A DNA stretch of 64,000 bases from assembly GCA_022316685.1 (NCBI GenBank), contig JAKJHU010000023.1, forward strand, positions 9,236,096 to 9,300,095. Reading direction: 5' to 3'. The DNA is from Progne subis subis (lineage: Eukaryota; Chordata; Aves; Passeriformes; Hirundinidae). Shown piece after piece: positions 34,838-46,597 of this stretch. Positions within the stretch are counted from its first letter, which is position 1. Each line of letters begins with the position of its first letter. Both the position numbers and the translations under genes were made by a program. Under the pieces are notes generated by a model. It had not been told where the DNA came from and ran no database searches. It saw only the letters and a program-made list of their open reading frames with translations.

Positions 34838-37800
34838 AAAGCCTCCATCACTCTGAATTTTGGGATTGCTTTAGGGACAAATAAAATCATTGAAGGTACT
34901 GGAAACACATAATGCAAACAGCAGCTGCACACGGGCCATGGAGACTTTATTAAACACTAATGGAAATGGAAAAACTAGGGAAAATACAGTACAACTTTTG
35001 GAAACAGAAGAAGTACTTAGATGTCTGACTGCTAGCAAAACACAAGAGTTTGCTGTTAATTTGAGTTAAGTTTTAGAGGAGCTCTTGGAACAGAGCAAAC
35101 AGAACCTCCAGTTATTATTTTAACAATATAGTCACACAAAACTTTTTGGACAACAATCTTACACTGACCATAATATTGAATTGTGATGGGAAAAGGCAAA
35201 GGCAAGGTACAGTGAGGCAAAATACAAGGCAAGGAAAGGACAGGGATTTGATTCTGTGGGATAAAAGTGCAATTATTCATCTTATATGTGCGGAATTAGA
35301 AAGGAAAGGGAATAATAAAATCTATATGCAGACAGCTGATACTCTGGGGGATGCATACCTTTTGTGCCTGCTCAATGTGATTGCCCAACACACATAACTA
35401 AAATTGTTCCTGTGTCCTTTCTCTTAGCAAAAATACATTTTTATATCAAGTCACAGCTTCCTGAATCCATCTGACTGGGTCCTGCTGAAAGCAATCCAGT
35501 TACTCAGGGAGAAAAGTTTCAAATTTTAGCAAATTTTCTCTACTTGAAAATGCATTATATTCAAGGGATGGGATGTAGTCTGGGCCAACTTTTATCTTCT
35601 GTAGATGAGTTTATTCATCCTAATGAAAAAAGATGAGTCACTTCTTCCCTCCCTGAGATGATAAGACGGACTGTGATGAAAGTCACTTAGAATTTAGCTT
35701 CATAGCCACTAACACTAGTGCAATTAAATCTGGTTTTAGTAGGAGGGAGTAGACGAATGCACAGTAGATAAATTACGGGCAGATAAAAAAAAAAAAAAAA
35801 AAAAGAATATAAATTGCTTTTTAGTCTTTAAGGTATGTCTTATCATAAGAACATATATATCATCATATCATATCATCATATAATATAGTACAATATCAAT
35901 ATCATATAATATATATATCATATATATAATAGCATAATTTAATTAAGCGTTTTGTCTCCCAAAGCAGAAAATAGCAACAGAAGACCACGTAGGTTTGTTT
36001 CTGTACACCAGTTTCTGAGGTCTGGCACATGATTAGGTAAGTATGTACAAAGTGAACAGTGCCTCAAATCTGCCCACTCTGCCCATGAGTCTTGAGATCA
36101 TGCAGGATCTGAAGCAGAACTGCACTTCCACTGAAGTCCTGCTATGGGAATTTTGTTATTGTAGTTAAGCTGTAAATACACTCTGTAACAAGAAGGCCTG
36201 TTATCTTCTTGGCTGAGAGTTTCTGGCAAGATAAGTTGAATAACAGCTTTCTTTGCAGCAGAAAATGAATTCTGTTTTCCTACACTATTCCACTGGACTT
36301 GTCACTGACAAGGTGCTGTGACTACCAAAATTCTGCAGAAAATATGCAGAAATTGCTTAATGACCTTTTTTTAACATTAAGCTCTCCCTCCATTGGGGAT
36401 TTTTTTTTCATTTTTTTCCAAAAGGTTTAGCTGGAAATAGTTCTACAAGGCTATTTTCCTATCACAGTACGACAATATTCAGAACCCTGTATTGGGAAGC
36501 TCTACTCCTTTTTGGTAATTTGGCCTGTTTTATTTTCTCTGTCCTTCGGAAGAGCTCAAGCAACTAGGAATGAAACAACTTGTGCATTTCTTAGATCACC
36601 TGCCTTAGTGTGGGCCCATACTTCTTGCTGAGAGCTGGAGTAGCCTCTTGGATGGGAAGAAGGTGTTTTTGCAGGCAGTGCTTGGAGAGGATCATACTAA
36701 AACTGCAGAGCTCTTCAGGCCCTGGTGACACAGCTCCACCAGAAACACACTACAGCTTGACCTTCACTACTTAGGTTTTTAATACCACTATGCCTGCAAT
36801 TAGAGAAGCTTTGATTTATTCTTGTACCCAAGTAATCATCAAGTGAGATGAACACGTGCCAGCCCACAGTGGTTAAATCTCATTTGCTTTTTGCCACAGA
36901 TAATTTCTGATCATTCATCCAGAGCTGAACATTTCTTCATCACCAGAAATTTAATTTTCACTTAGCCACTGCTCATATTCTATTTGAATTGGAGAAAAAA
37001 AAAAAAAATCCAGAAATTCCTCCAAACAGAATCTTGGTGGGCCTTGAAGTCAATGAAAGAAGCTATGACTGAAGAAATGGTCCCTGCTTTGAGATACACA
37101 ATATTGCCAAAAGGCTGAGAACATTTGCTTCAGGAGCTCAGGTGCAGACCTGGCCTGCTTGGACATATGGGGTCCCCAGAGAAAAGGTGCTAGGTCTGGC
37201 AGATAGGGCAGGACACTGCTGGAATTCTGCTTGACCTTCAGCATAGCTGGCTAAAATAAAGTGACCTTTTGGTCATTTACAGCCATCTCTAAACTGACTG
37301 GCCCAAATTATCACTCCTTTTGCACTTAGTGGCTCTGTCACCGATTGTCCCCCTTGATTTACTCTTCTCTAAAATTCAATTCCACTTATCAATCATATAA
37401 TCTGCAGAAAAAAAGTAGTCTATTTTATGTGAAGAGTTTGAATTTAATAGGCAGCTTCAGGACCTTGTGGTAGCCCAAGCAGTATTCACTAAATGTGGCC
37501 TAGGAAGAGCCTTGGATTATTCATGGGAAGTAAAGATTTAGGAAATTACTTTTTTGGGATGTATGGATGGATGGATGGACTGAAAGACAGATTTGGAGGG
37601 GAAGAAATGTTATAGAAATTTGTGAGTCACTAACTAGAAGTCCTGAGAGAAGCTCTTTGGGAAAGTCCTGTTTTTTATTCATTCGTGCAGGCAATAGAAA
37701 CTACTAGTTTCTTGAGGGAAAATCCCACTGTTAACTCCAGCCTCTGCAACAAAAATGTTCATTGCACTCTTGGGAAGGGGAGGAAATTGAATTTAGCCTA

Positions 37801-38332
37801 ACTGTAGTCTATAAATGCATAGCTTTATTTAACAGCAGATCTTAACAGGCTAATGCATTGAATAGCTCTAGGTGTAAAGGACACTGAGCTATACTTAAAA
37901 TAATATCTCACCGTCGTGAAATTCACAAGGAAAGAGAGAATGAAAAGCACTATAAAAAATCAGTGAAGCAGCTGTGATGCAAAGAGCAGAGTGGAAAGGA
38001 CATTGCTGCAGAGAGCGTTCACAGTGGCACCAGGACAGGCAACAATTCCTGCAGCTGCAGCTGAGAAACACTGATGTGACTTAGGTTGCCCTGAACAGAT
38101 CCATGCACAGGCAGCTGTGGCCATGACCGCTCTGCCTGAGGGAGGAACTTGTAAAAGAGAGTGTGATTCACAGATTATTACATCTTCTAAGACTGGGACA
38201 CAGGACTGATCATGTTATTGGGTGTCTATATAGCGCTTTCCTTGGAAGTGAAACGTGTGGGTCTCAATTGCCAATCCAATTGATTTGCTTGGGTTTTTCA
38301 TTGCAATAGGGAGTCAAGTAGGGAAAAAACTT
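34838..38332. other. No gene seen; AT-rich with several simple repeats
   Basis: Simple sequence includes A20 at 35,785-35,804, an almost pure A/T region with ATCAT-like units at 35,851-35,937 and (ATGG)4 at about 37,562-37,578. No SINE or LINE body is recognised in front of the A20 run. Open frames are under 85 codons. Confidence 0.6.
35851..35937. repeat. AT-rich repeat, ATCAT/ATAT type
   Basis: Over 80 bases made almost only of A and T with scattered C, organised as ATCAT, CATAT and TATAT words. It is partly self-complementary and could extrude as a cruciform. It has no coding meaning. Confidence 0.8.
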
Positions 38333-38530
38333 CAACCAACCAACCAACCAACAAAAACAAAAAAAACAAAACAAAACAAAACCAAAAAAACCACCAAAAA
38401 ACCCCAAAAAAACAAAAAAAACAAAAAAAACCCAAAAAAACCCAAAAAACCAAAACAAAAAACCAAAACCCAAAAAAAACCCAAAAAAAAAACACCCCAA
38501 AAAAACCCCACCACCCCAAACAACCCAAAA
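38333..38530. repeat. 198-bp tract of only A and C
   Basis: Every base on the plus strand from 38,333 to 38,530 is A or C. It begins with CAAC repeats, passes into CAAAA-like units and ends with CCCCAAAA-like units. This is an extreme strand asymmetry. Frames of about 76-104 codons on both strands are low-complexity artefacts (Lys/Pro/Thr/Asn on plus, Phe/Gly/Trp/Val/Leu on minus). Confidence 0.95.
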
Positions 38531-41311
38531 TGCCTGAATAAAAAACAGAAAAGCAACATCATAGCTTAAAATTACAAGCCAGAGCTAGTAAATTTAATTC
38601 AGACAAACTATTCACTCGATCCAGACACTACTTGCCTCTTCATCCCAGCTGTCACCTTTATTCTTCTTTTCCTCCATTTCCACCAGCCTCCAGGCTCTTT
38701 TTCCTCTCCTGTCCCTGCAAAGCACAAGGTATTTTTTCTATTAACCGTTTCTCTGTAACTGGTAGCAACCTGAATACTAATTATCTCTTATCTTTGAATC
38801 CTTGCTGTCTGAAGAGGAAATTAAGTGACTTTCATGCTTATTGTTTGCAAACTCTGACCTAGAGACAGCTGCAGAGAATGAGTCAGACCTTCCTAGGTAG
38901 GCACCTCACTTCAGGAAGGTGTCTGTGAGCAAGACCTAAAGCATTTGCAATTGCTTGGGTAAGACAGCTGTAGGAGGAAAGGGACTGAGGATCACACCGT
39001 GCTTAGCACATTCTATGGTAGCTCTTTGTCATGAACATGAGATCCTTACAGGATCCCAGTGCTCACCAGGGACTGCTGACAAGTACTAGACATTTTAAGT
39101 CTGTTGTAGGATTCTACTGGACTCAAGAATTTAGCTACTGGCTTCAGAGGTATACAGATTATGACCATGTCACCTCTGCAAATAAGAACAAAGAAGTATC
39201 ACAGAAGAGAGAAAGAAAAAGGCAGAAAAACAAAGTGGGGCCAATAAAAGTAGAAGTAGAAACCTTCAGTAGATCCAGTGTGAGCGGAATAATGAGAAGT
39301 ATTGGTTGAAAGCAAATTAAAGTGAAAAGACAAAGGTAAGAGAAGATATTTTCTCTAATGGTAGTGATAGGGGATTTTGGACTCTGAAGGTCATTTTTCT
39401 CAGAAAAGGGATGGTCTTCAAATGAAGCTGGCTGAATGGCTAGGCTCTCTTGTAAGAGACTGGATGAACCACAGAGTTATAGGAGAACATGCAAACAAAA
39501 AGCTTCTCATATGAAATCTTGTCCAATATAATCAAATCATAGGGAGTAAAAAAACATATGCTCTCTGTAGCTATGCAATCATCTGTTCTATTGTCCGAGG
39601 CCAAGAAGTTCTGCTATCTATAGGCCATTGGCAAGCACCTATGTAATTAACTACAACAATCATCCAATTGGGAATCCGCTCTTTTAATTAACTCAGTGTG
39701 GTATTTCAGCTGCATCTGTTTATGTCCAAATAAGATTCTCATTTGTTGTTACTTGCTACAAAAATATTACTTTGTTGTAGGAAAAATTATTGCACTTGAA
39801 CGATTGTGCTCAGCTCCCTTCTAAGTGAGAAATACAAATTAGAGATAAAAATAAAGGCAACTGAGGATGCATAAGAGTAAACATGATATTTTTCCTGATT
39901 AAAACAAACTGAGATTTGCCGCTTACTGTCGAACTCCAAACTCCCAGGACCACTCGCGCCTTAGAAGTATTCCTGAGAGTAGTAATTTTCACCAGCTCTT
40001 GCCAGATTTCTCTCAGTTGACAGCATGTTGAAAAGAGCTTTGTTAAGGAGATCAGTAAGTAAAGCCCAAGGCATTTATAGTGTGACGCATTTAAGCAGGT
40101 GTAACATTCTGGTATCTCCACCTGGGTTTGTTCAGTATACTGTTGTTTTCAGCTGTGCACGTATGGAAATGTGCAGAAGGAACTGGTTCTGTTGTAGTTT
40201 GGCCTTTCTGTTATTGCAGAATTAAGCAGCTGGAAAGCAAAGCTTGAATGTGATGAGGCAAGGGTGGCTCAGGGCTGTGGGGGGCCAAAGAGGATTGAAA
40301 ATGCTAGAAATGCTAGAAAGTGACAGAAGCTGCTGGTGGGAATGCAAGTCCTTGGCTCAAGTCTTGCTCCTTCTTGAGGTCAGGAAACTGGATAGTACCT
40401 GTGACCTGTGGTAGGATCACCTCTGACTAATCACACTGACGTCCTTACAAACATCTACAGCCTTAGAAAAGCAGAAGTCAAAAAAAGAAGCAAGTATTTT
40501 ATTACCAAAACCAAATTGTGTTTTCTTCCACCAAAGCTTCAGCCTGCTTTCTTTTTCGCCTTGTTTATCTTTAGGACCGTCTGGCAGAGCAGAATATTTC
40601 TGCTCTCTCCAGAAACTTCACCTTAGGGGCAGTGCCAAGGAACAACCTTTCAAGCCTTATTTTATCTGTATTACATGTTGGTTTGAAAGCATTTCTTAAA
40701 TTTATTGATTAAAACATTAGGGTAACCAATTATTATTGGCAATACAAATCACTCTGTAATGTCAAACTTACATCAATATTTATTAACAAGTTACCAACAC
40801 TTCTATACTTATTATTACAATTTAACCTTGTATTCTAATCAATCAAAAAGAATTGCAGCAAACCACACAACCAATTTAGCTCAACTTTTCTTTGTTTTTC
40901 TTTCTCATTAAAAAAAAAAAAAAAATCATTTGGGTAGCAAAACTATATTTATATATCCATTACATCTTAAGTCCATTCTCCTATTTAAAGAGAATGAACT
41001 TATCAAACTGTATTTCTGCAAGGAATTGTTCAAATTAAACTGTTCAAAATTAATTGTTAAAACAGAATTTCCAAAGTTAGAAAACATTTTTGGGATTATA
41101 CTGACAAGCACTGTCAATGAAAATTTCTTTTAATGCATGCTAATGTCATGTTCTGTTGAAATTTCCTCATTCAGCTCGTTCCCCTTCTTGTGTGTAAAGT
41201 CTAATAATAAAATATATCCCTAAATCTGAATGACTTCTTGAGAAATAAAGGAAAGGGGAAAGTGAGAATGCAGAAAGAGAGAAAGAGAAAGAATGGAGAG
41301 AAGACAGGCAA
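38531..41311. other. No gene seen; AT-rich non-coding DNA
   Basis: No coding feature recognised. An A-run lies at about 40,911-40,925, and a purine-rich GAAAGAGA stretch at 41,240-41,305 leads directly into the CR1 fragment. Frames of 92-103 codons at 39,031-39,309 and 39,810-40,121 have no recognisable domain. Confidence 0.6.
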
Positions 41312-41930
41312 TATTTCTTGTAGTGATGGGCCCAGAACTGGACACAGGATTTGAGATGTGGCCTCATCATTGTCCAGTACAGGGGACATTCCCTGCCCTG
41401 CTCCTGCTGGCCACACAATTGCTGATCCAGGCCAGGATGCCGTTGGCTTTCTTGGCCCCCTGGGCACACAGTGGCTCATATTCAGCTGCTGTCAATCAAC
41501 ACCCCCTTGTCTCTTTCCACAGGGCAGCTTTCCAGACTCTATTCCCAAGCCTGGAGCATTGCCTGCAGGGCAAGATCCAGCACTTGGCCTTGTTGAAGCC
41601 ACGCCATTGGCCTTGGCCATCGATCCAGCCTGCCCAGATCCCTCTGTGGATCCTTCCTGCTGGCCAGCAGATCAACACTCCCTTCTGCCCAGCTTGGTCT
41701 CAGCTGCAAACTGGCTGAGGGTGCACTCAGCCCCTCTTCCAGATCATTGATAAAGGTATGAAACAGGACTGGCCCCAACACAGAGCCCTGGGAAACACCA
41801 CCTATGCCCAGCCACCAGCTGGATGTAACTCCAGTCACCAGCGCTCCCTGGACCTGGCCATCAGCCTGGTCTTTACCCAGTGAGCAGTGCATCCATCTAA
41901 GCCCTGAGCAGCCAGTTTCTCCAGGAAGCT
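41312..41930 (-). mobile_element. CR1 LINE fragment lacking both ends
   Basis: The minus-strand translation of 41,539-41,892 contains GVSQGSVLGPVLFHTFINDL, the CR1 reverse-transcriptase block immediately upstream of the catalytic region, followed by EEGLSAPSASLQLRPSW and DLLASRKDPQRDLGRLDRW. The plus-strand reads like the reverse complement of CR1 from the C-terminal RT (near 41,312, TTCTTGTAGTGATGGGCCCA) to upstream RT (near 41,930, GCAGCCAGTTTCTCCAGGA). The 3' UTR and terminal ATTCTATG repeats are absent, which is unusual since CR1 copies normally keep the 3' end. A later deletion or rearrangement next to the purine-rich stretch is likely. Broken frames; inactive. Confidence 0.92.
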
Positions 41931-44900
41931 GGAAAATCCCCGAACATTTAGAAGTCTCCTCTTATATTGTTGGGCACTTAAGGTTTTGAAAAGTTGCTTC
42001 ATAGATCAAATTGGTATTTCGTGTGGTGAATATCTGAGACTCAAAGGGTTTCATTACACATTTACTATCTGCCATAGTGGGTTTCAGCTTAGAGGATCTC
42101 ATACTGTGCATGTAGTCTCCTGACTAAATTTCAGTAGAATGGTAATCCCAGTAACCTGTGCTCCATAGATAAGAGAGACTATCAAAGGATGGATATATTT
42201 AATTTCCAGGATCACATATTTTCCTTTCTTGTTTAATTATTACATAATTACTCTTTATTTTATGTATTTTAAATAGCAAATAATAGCATTGTGCCAATAC
42301 TAAGATAACAATGGCTTAGCAACTTATTAATGTATGTCCAACACTATGTGGCTTACTAGAGAGAAAATATGAGAGTATTTAAATTTTTTCCTATATCTAT
42401 GTATAAAGAAACTAGATCCTAGATAGCTGTAATACACTCTGAATCATAATACAAGAACTGATTACCATTCCCCTTACTTGGTATATTGTTAGAAGTTAGG
42501 TCTTGTCTCTGCTTTTTCTTCTGCATTGTCTCCTTGTTGCTTCCCAGCTGTACATTTTAAATTTATGTTTCTGAACTTTATTAAAATGCTCTGCAGTGGT
42601 TCTTACATAACTTGCATCCTAAAAATAAAAGGCAAAAAAGGCCAAGAACCATCGTGCCTGTAATTTAAATACATCTTTTGAGTTAGAATGTTAGTATTTC
42701 ATATTGGCATTCTAACAGAAATGGAAATGAGTAAGGTAGTGAAGCAACATATCTAAATAAATTGATTTTTCTTTCCCTCATAACAGAGCATCAGCCACAC
42801 ATGAAATGCATCCATGTGGAGCAGGAACAGAGCACAAAGAAAAGCCAGTCCTGCAGCATCCATTTCCAGACTGCTGTGAGGGAGGGGAGCTGCCCCACGC
42901 TGGCAGCCCCCAAACTGCAGTGCTGCTGCTGGGCTGTCCTGAGATGATGCTGTGGCTGGGGAGGGGCAGGGCAGCAGCCAGACCAGGGATGCAGCCACGA
43001 GAGGGTACCACAAACCCAGCAGAGCAAGCTCATGTCTTGGCTTGTGCCTAGTGTGATGTACTGGTTTTGCTTATCCAGATACGGAGTTTGCCTGGTCAGC
43101 CTGGACCCTGGTGGGTCGGAAGGGCCTTGAAAGGACCCCTGCATCTGTGAGGCACAACAGAAAACTCTGGCTGAGACAATCAGGTAGAAGAGAAATCTGT
43201 CCTTACAAAGCCTCCATGTGGAAGACGACAAATTACCTTGTGAGCAGGTAGGAACACAGGCTGTTTTATATCAATAAGTGAGGTATGTGTTCTCTAAATT
43301 CTATCTATTCTCCTATACACTGTTTTGCTCTAAGGAAGCTCTTCAGTCACCAATTACAACTTTTCTTGTAGCCAGAGAGAACAAAATTACCAAATGGGAA
43401 CCTAAATCAGATTCAGCAAGATAACCATGTTTTACCCCAGGGAACAGCACACTCCATCCAGCTCTCAGAGTGGCAGAATCAAGTAATGCTGTTCTCAGAA
43501 AAAATGCAGCAGCTGAGGGGCGAAGACCAGCAGGATACGCCAGAGAAGAGGAAGCAACGGAAACAATCACCTGGTGATTATAACAATTGGGTTTGAGGAT
43601 ATGAAGAAAACCTACATTTGGGTTGTTTCCCTTGTGATTACAATTGCATTTTGGTGGCAGAAGATGGGCAAACCACAGTGTCCAGCATTGCCCTGCTGCA
43701 CAGAGTCCCAGGGGCCACAGCTGCGACTAACAGTTTGCAGAGGAGATTAAAAGGGCTTCTTCCCAAGGGAAAGGAGGCCCATCAAATCTGCTCCTCCTGG
43801 CCAAACAACCACAGCAGCCTAAGGTTATTGGCTCAAATGGATGTCCAAGGCTCAAATGGAAGCCTGTGTAGGCCCCTCCTTTTTAAGGTATTTCTGGAGC
43901 CTCCAAGTGTGACCAGCCAAAGTGATTGGGATAAACATACAACTCCTTTCACGCAAAGGCAGGAGCAGGGTGGATGTTGTGCAGGAGATCTTTGCAGCAT
44001 GTTACTCTCTGTCAGTTCTTACTTAATAGGATCCCCCTATTCCTAGTCCCAGTTTAGGCCTAAACACTGAACCATACATTAAAAATGCCTTTCCTCTTCC
44101 CCCCCGCCCTCCTTCAGCCAGCCCGTGAAAGAGCCACAGATGCGGTTTAAGTGCCTGTAATGTCGTATTGCCAATCCTCCAAACACTGCCAGGTTTCTCA
44201 GAGGGAAGCCAAGATGTGACGTGGCATTTGGAATGATTAAGTTGCCTTTATGCACCACAAAGGGCACAAATGCCATTATGAACATGAGTGATGTGATGCA
44301 TTTACAAACCATTTTTTTTTAAAGCAATATCCATGGAACAGAGTCCTAACAGAGCTGCTTCAAAATGTGTGAAAATGAGTCAAAGTGAAAGTGCTGTGGG
44401 TGGATGCAGTGCATGCTCTCACTCAGAAGCTAAGCCCCTCTTAGGCCCATAAACAGATGACAGGCTTAAGCAAAACAGTCATTTATCTTAGTTTTTATAG
44501 TCTTAGGCACTTCATCTTAGCTGATGATGTCCGATGTGTCTGCAGCCCTTTCTGGGAGAGATTAATAGTCCTCGTCAGAAGCAAAGCATTAAATTTTTCT
44601 TTCAGGACATAATTATTTAGTTTAATTGTAAGTTATTTATGGAAGTTACTCTTAAAATAATAAATATAATATAAAGTTAAGAGCATAATAATTACAGTTG
44701 GGAAAAGGAAAGCATGAAAGCAAGACTGTCATTCTGCAGATATGAAGAGGTCTTTCTTGGTGACATTAAACTGCAGGAAATGGACTGTTTTGAAGCTTTA
44801 AAGATACTTCTAAACATCACCACATTCAAGGGACACCGGTTTGCTCAGCAGTGCACCAAAGGTGCTCCCCAGCCTGATGATGTGTTGATCTTGAATATCC

Positions 44901-46549
44901 CATTAATGAAGCCCTTTTACGAATAAAACACGGAGAGGAAATCTCAAGCTAAAAGCAGAATGAGCAAACTGATCCAGCTCATTCCACAGCCAAATTTATA
45001 GAAAACCTAAACGATGTAGTCTTCCTCCACACTGATAATCAATTCAAGTTTCCCTTTAGTTGTCTCTCTGGGATCATGGCATGTCATTTGTATGCAGGAT
45101 AAAGGTTCCCCGCTGAAATGAACAGGGCTATTTTCAGAGCTTTTATTTTTTAAATGAAAAAAAAACAAAAACAAACCAAACACTGAAAGTTTGCTAAAAA
45201 TCATCAACCATTAAGAATTTGTTAAAAAACCCACTTGGTGGCAACTGTGACCATGTCCAGTAAAGGGCTACTTAAGTAGTTGCTGCTCTATGAACACCAC
45301 CTGCTGCAGTGAAAGTAGAAAGGGTTAAAGCAATCTAGGAAGACAATCAATATTTCATTTCTTTGGAGCCAAGTACCAGCAAAGACAAACACTTCTAATG
45401 AAGATGTCAGTCGGACCAGTGCTTTTCAGTTTTACAAGGACATCCCGATGAATCCTCCCAAAATCCTGTGGGAATGGTTAAATTTAGTCTCATCATTTTA
45501 TAGGAAGTATCATTGAAACATAGGCAGAAAGGCAGATATTTCAAAAGTGCCTACCTTAAATTAGGATTTAATTCCTCTTTTGCTATGTAAACAAAAGTCT
45601 GGATAGGGGTTTGCTGAAGTCATTTAAATTTTCAGTGAGCGTTTGACTGGGTCAAAAATCATTTCATATTGGTCATATGGCAAATGAAACATGCAAAATT
45701 CATAAACCTTTTATGAAAACAGGCAGAGGCTTTGTAGAGATGCTGGTGTTAGAATTCAGATGTTTCTTTTTTATGTTTCCTATTTTGTATTTCTGGCATA
45801 GACAACACAATCAAATAATACTTTTACACATTCACTTTTACTCTAAATAGTTACAGGAATTTGCAGCAAGCCCCAAACTGGTTTTGAAAGAGGATCAATA
45901 ATGTTAATTGCAAATATATTATGTTTGGTTAGAAATATTTATTTCTTCATTTATTTACTGTTCAACCAGTTCTAAATTATTTGCATTAAGGGAATTTCTG
46001 CAGAAAAAACTAGCAAATTGTTTTTCAAGACATTTGCAGAAAAGAGTGCTGTGTTATTTAAACCCTTAAATTCTGACTACAGGGTTCTGCTGCCTCATCT
46101 GGTAAATCTGATCCTATTTCTACCAAACAGTGGAATTTAATTACAAAGGCTTGTGAGTACATCATACATAATGATATACTCACAGATGTTGAGTCCATAA
46201 ACAGCTTTCTCTAAAAATTAACAAGACATAGCAATGCACTCTGGGGAAAGTAGCAGCCTCACCAGTTTACTGATATGTACATGGGTCTTTCTAAGGAAAC
46301 AAAAGGCTTTTGTTATATTTTAAACAATAAAAAAAAAAATGATGTCTGTGTAAATAATAATAGGTTATAATTTCTGATTTTACACATCTAGTTGATCATA
46401 TTTTCAAAGGGTTATTGAGTACTTGGTTGTATAACCTTCAGAAAAAATACTGAAAACCTTGTAATTAAAATGCAATATAAGAATGACTTTTATGCATTTT
46501 TATAATTAACTGTGCATAAACTGACAATTAATCTAGGCATTCTTTTCTG

Positions 46550-46550
<1 letters not shown>
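41931..46550. other. No gene seen
   Basis: Two GC-richer patches at 42,780-43,240 and 43,430-44,040 hold frames of 142-146 codons on opposite strands. The translations show no recognised domain, no conserved motif and several overlapping alternatives. The rest is AT-rich. A T8A3 run at 44,313 and A9 near 45,160 are the only simple runs of note. Confidence 0.5.
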
Positions 46551-46591
<41 letters not shown>

Positions 46592-46597
46592 ATAGAT
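46551..46597 (+). repeat. GATA tetranucleotide microsatellite
   Basis: Ten uninterrupted GATA/TAGA units from 46,551 to 46,590, then an imperfect AATAGATT. Such arrays are typically length-polymorphic. An antisense 110-codon frame is produced partly by this repeat (repeated Leu-Ser-Ile-Tyr) and is not a gene. Confidence 0.95.

Noticed and set aside
35785..35804. A20 run as the tail of a SINE or processed pseudogene
   Set aside because: No recognisable element body or flanking duplication lies upstream, and CR1 does not end in poly(A).
38255..38569. Several frames of 76-104 codons on both strands
   Set aside because: They read through the A/C-only tract, which cannot form stop codons on the minus strand and forms few on the plus strand.
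42791..43231. 146-codon minus-strand frame as a gene
   Set aside because: Several overlapping frames exist on both strands in the same GC-richer patch and no domain or motif is recognisable.
43618..44046. 142-codon plus-strand frame as a gene
   Set aside because: Composition and content are ordinary, with no recognised domain and no evident splice context.
46551..46597. GATA array as a CRISPR or regulatory array
   Set aside because: It is a plain tetranucleotide microsatellite with no spacers.
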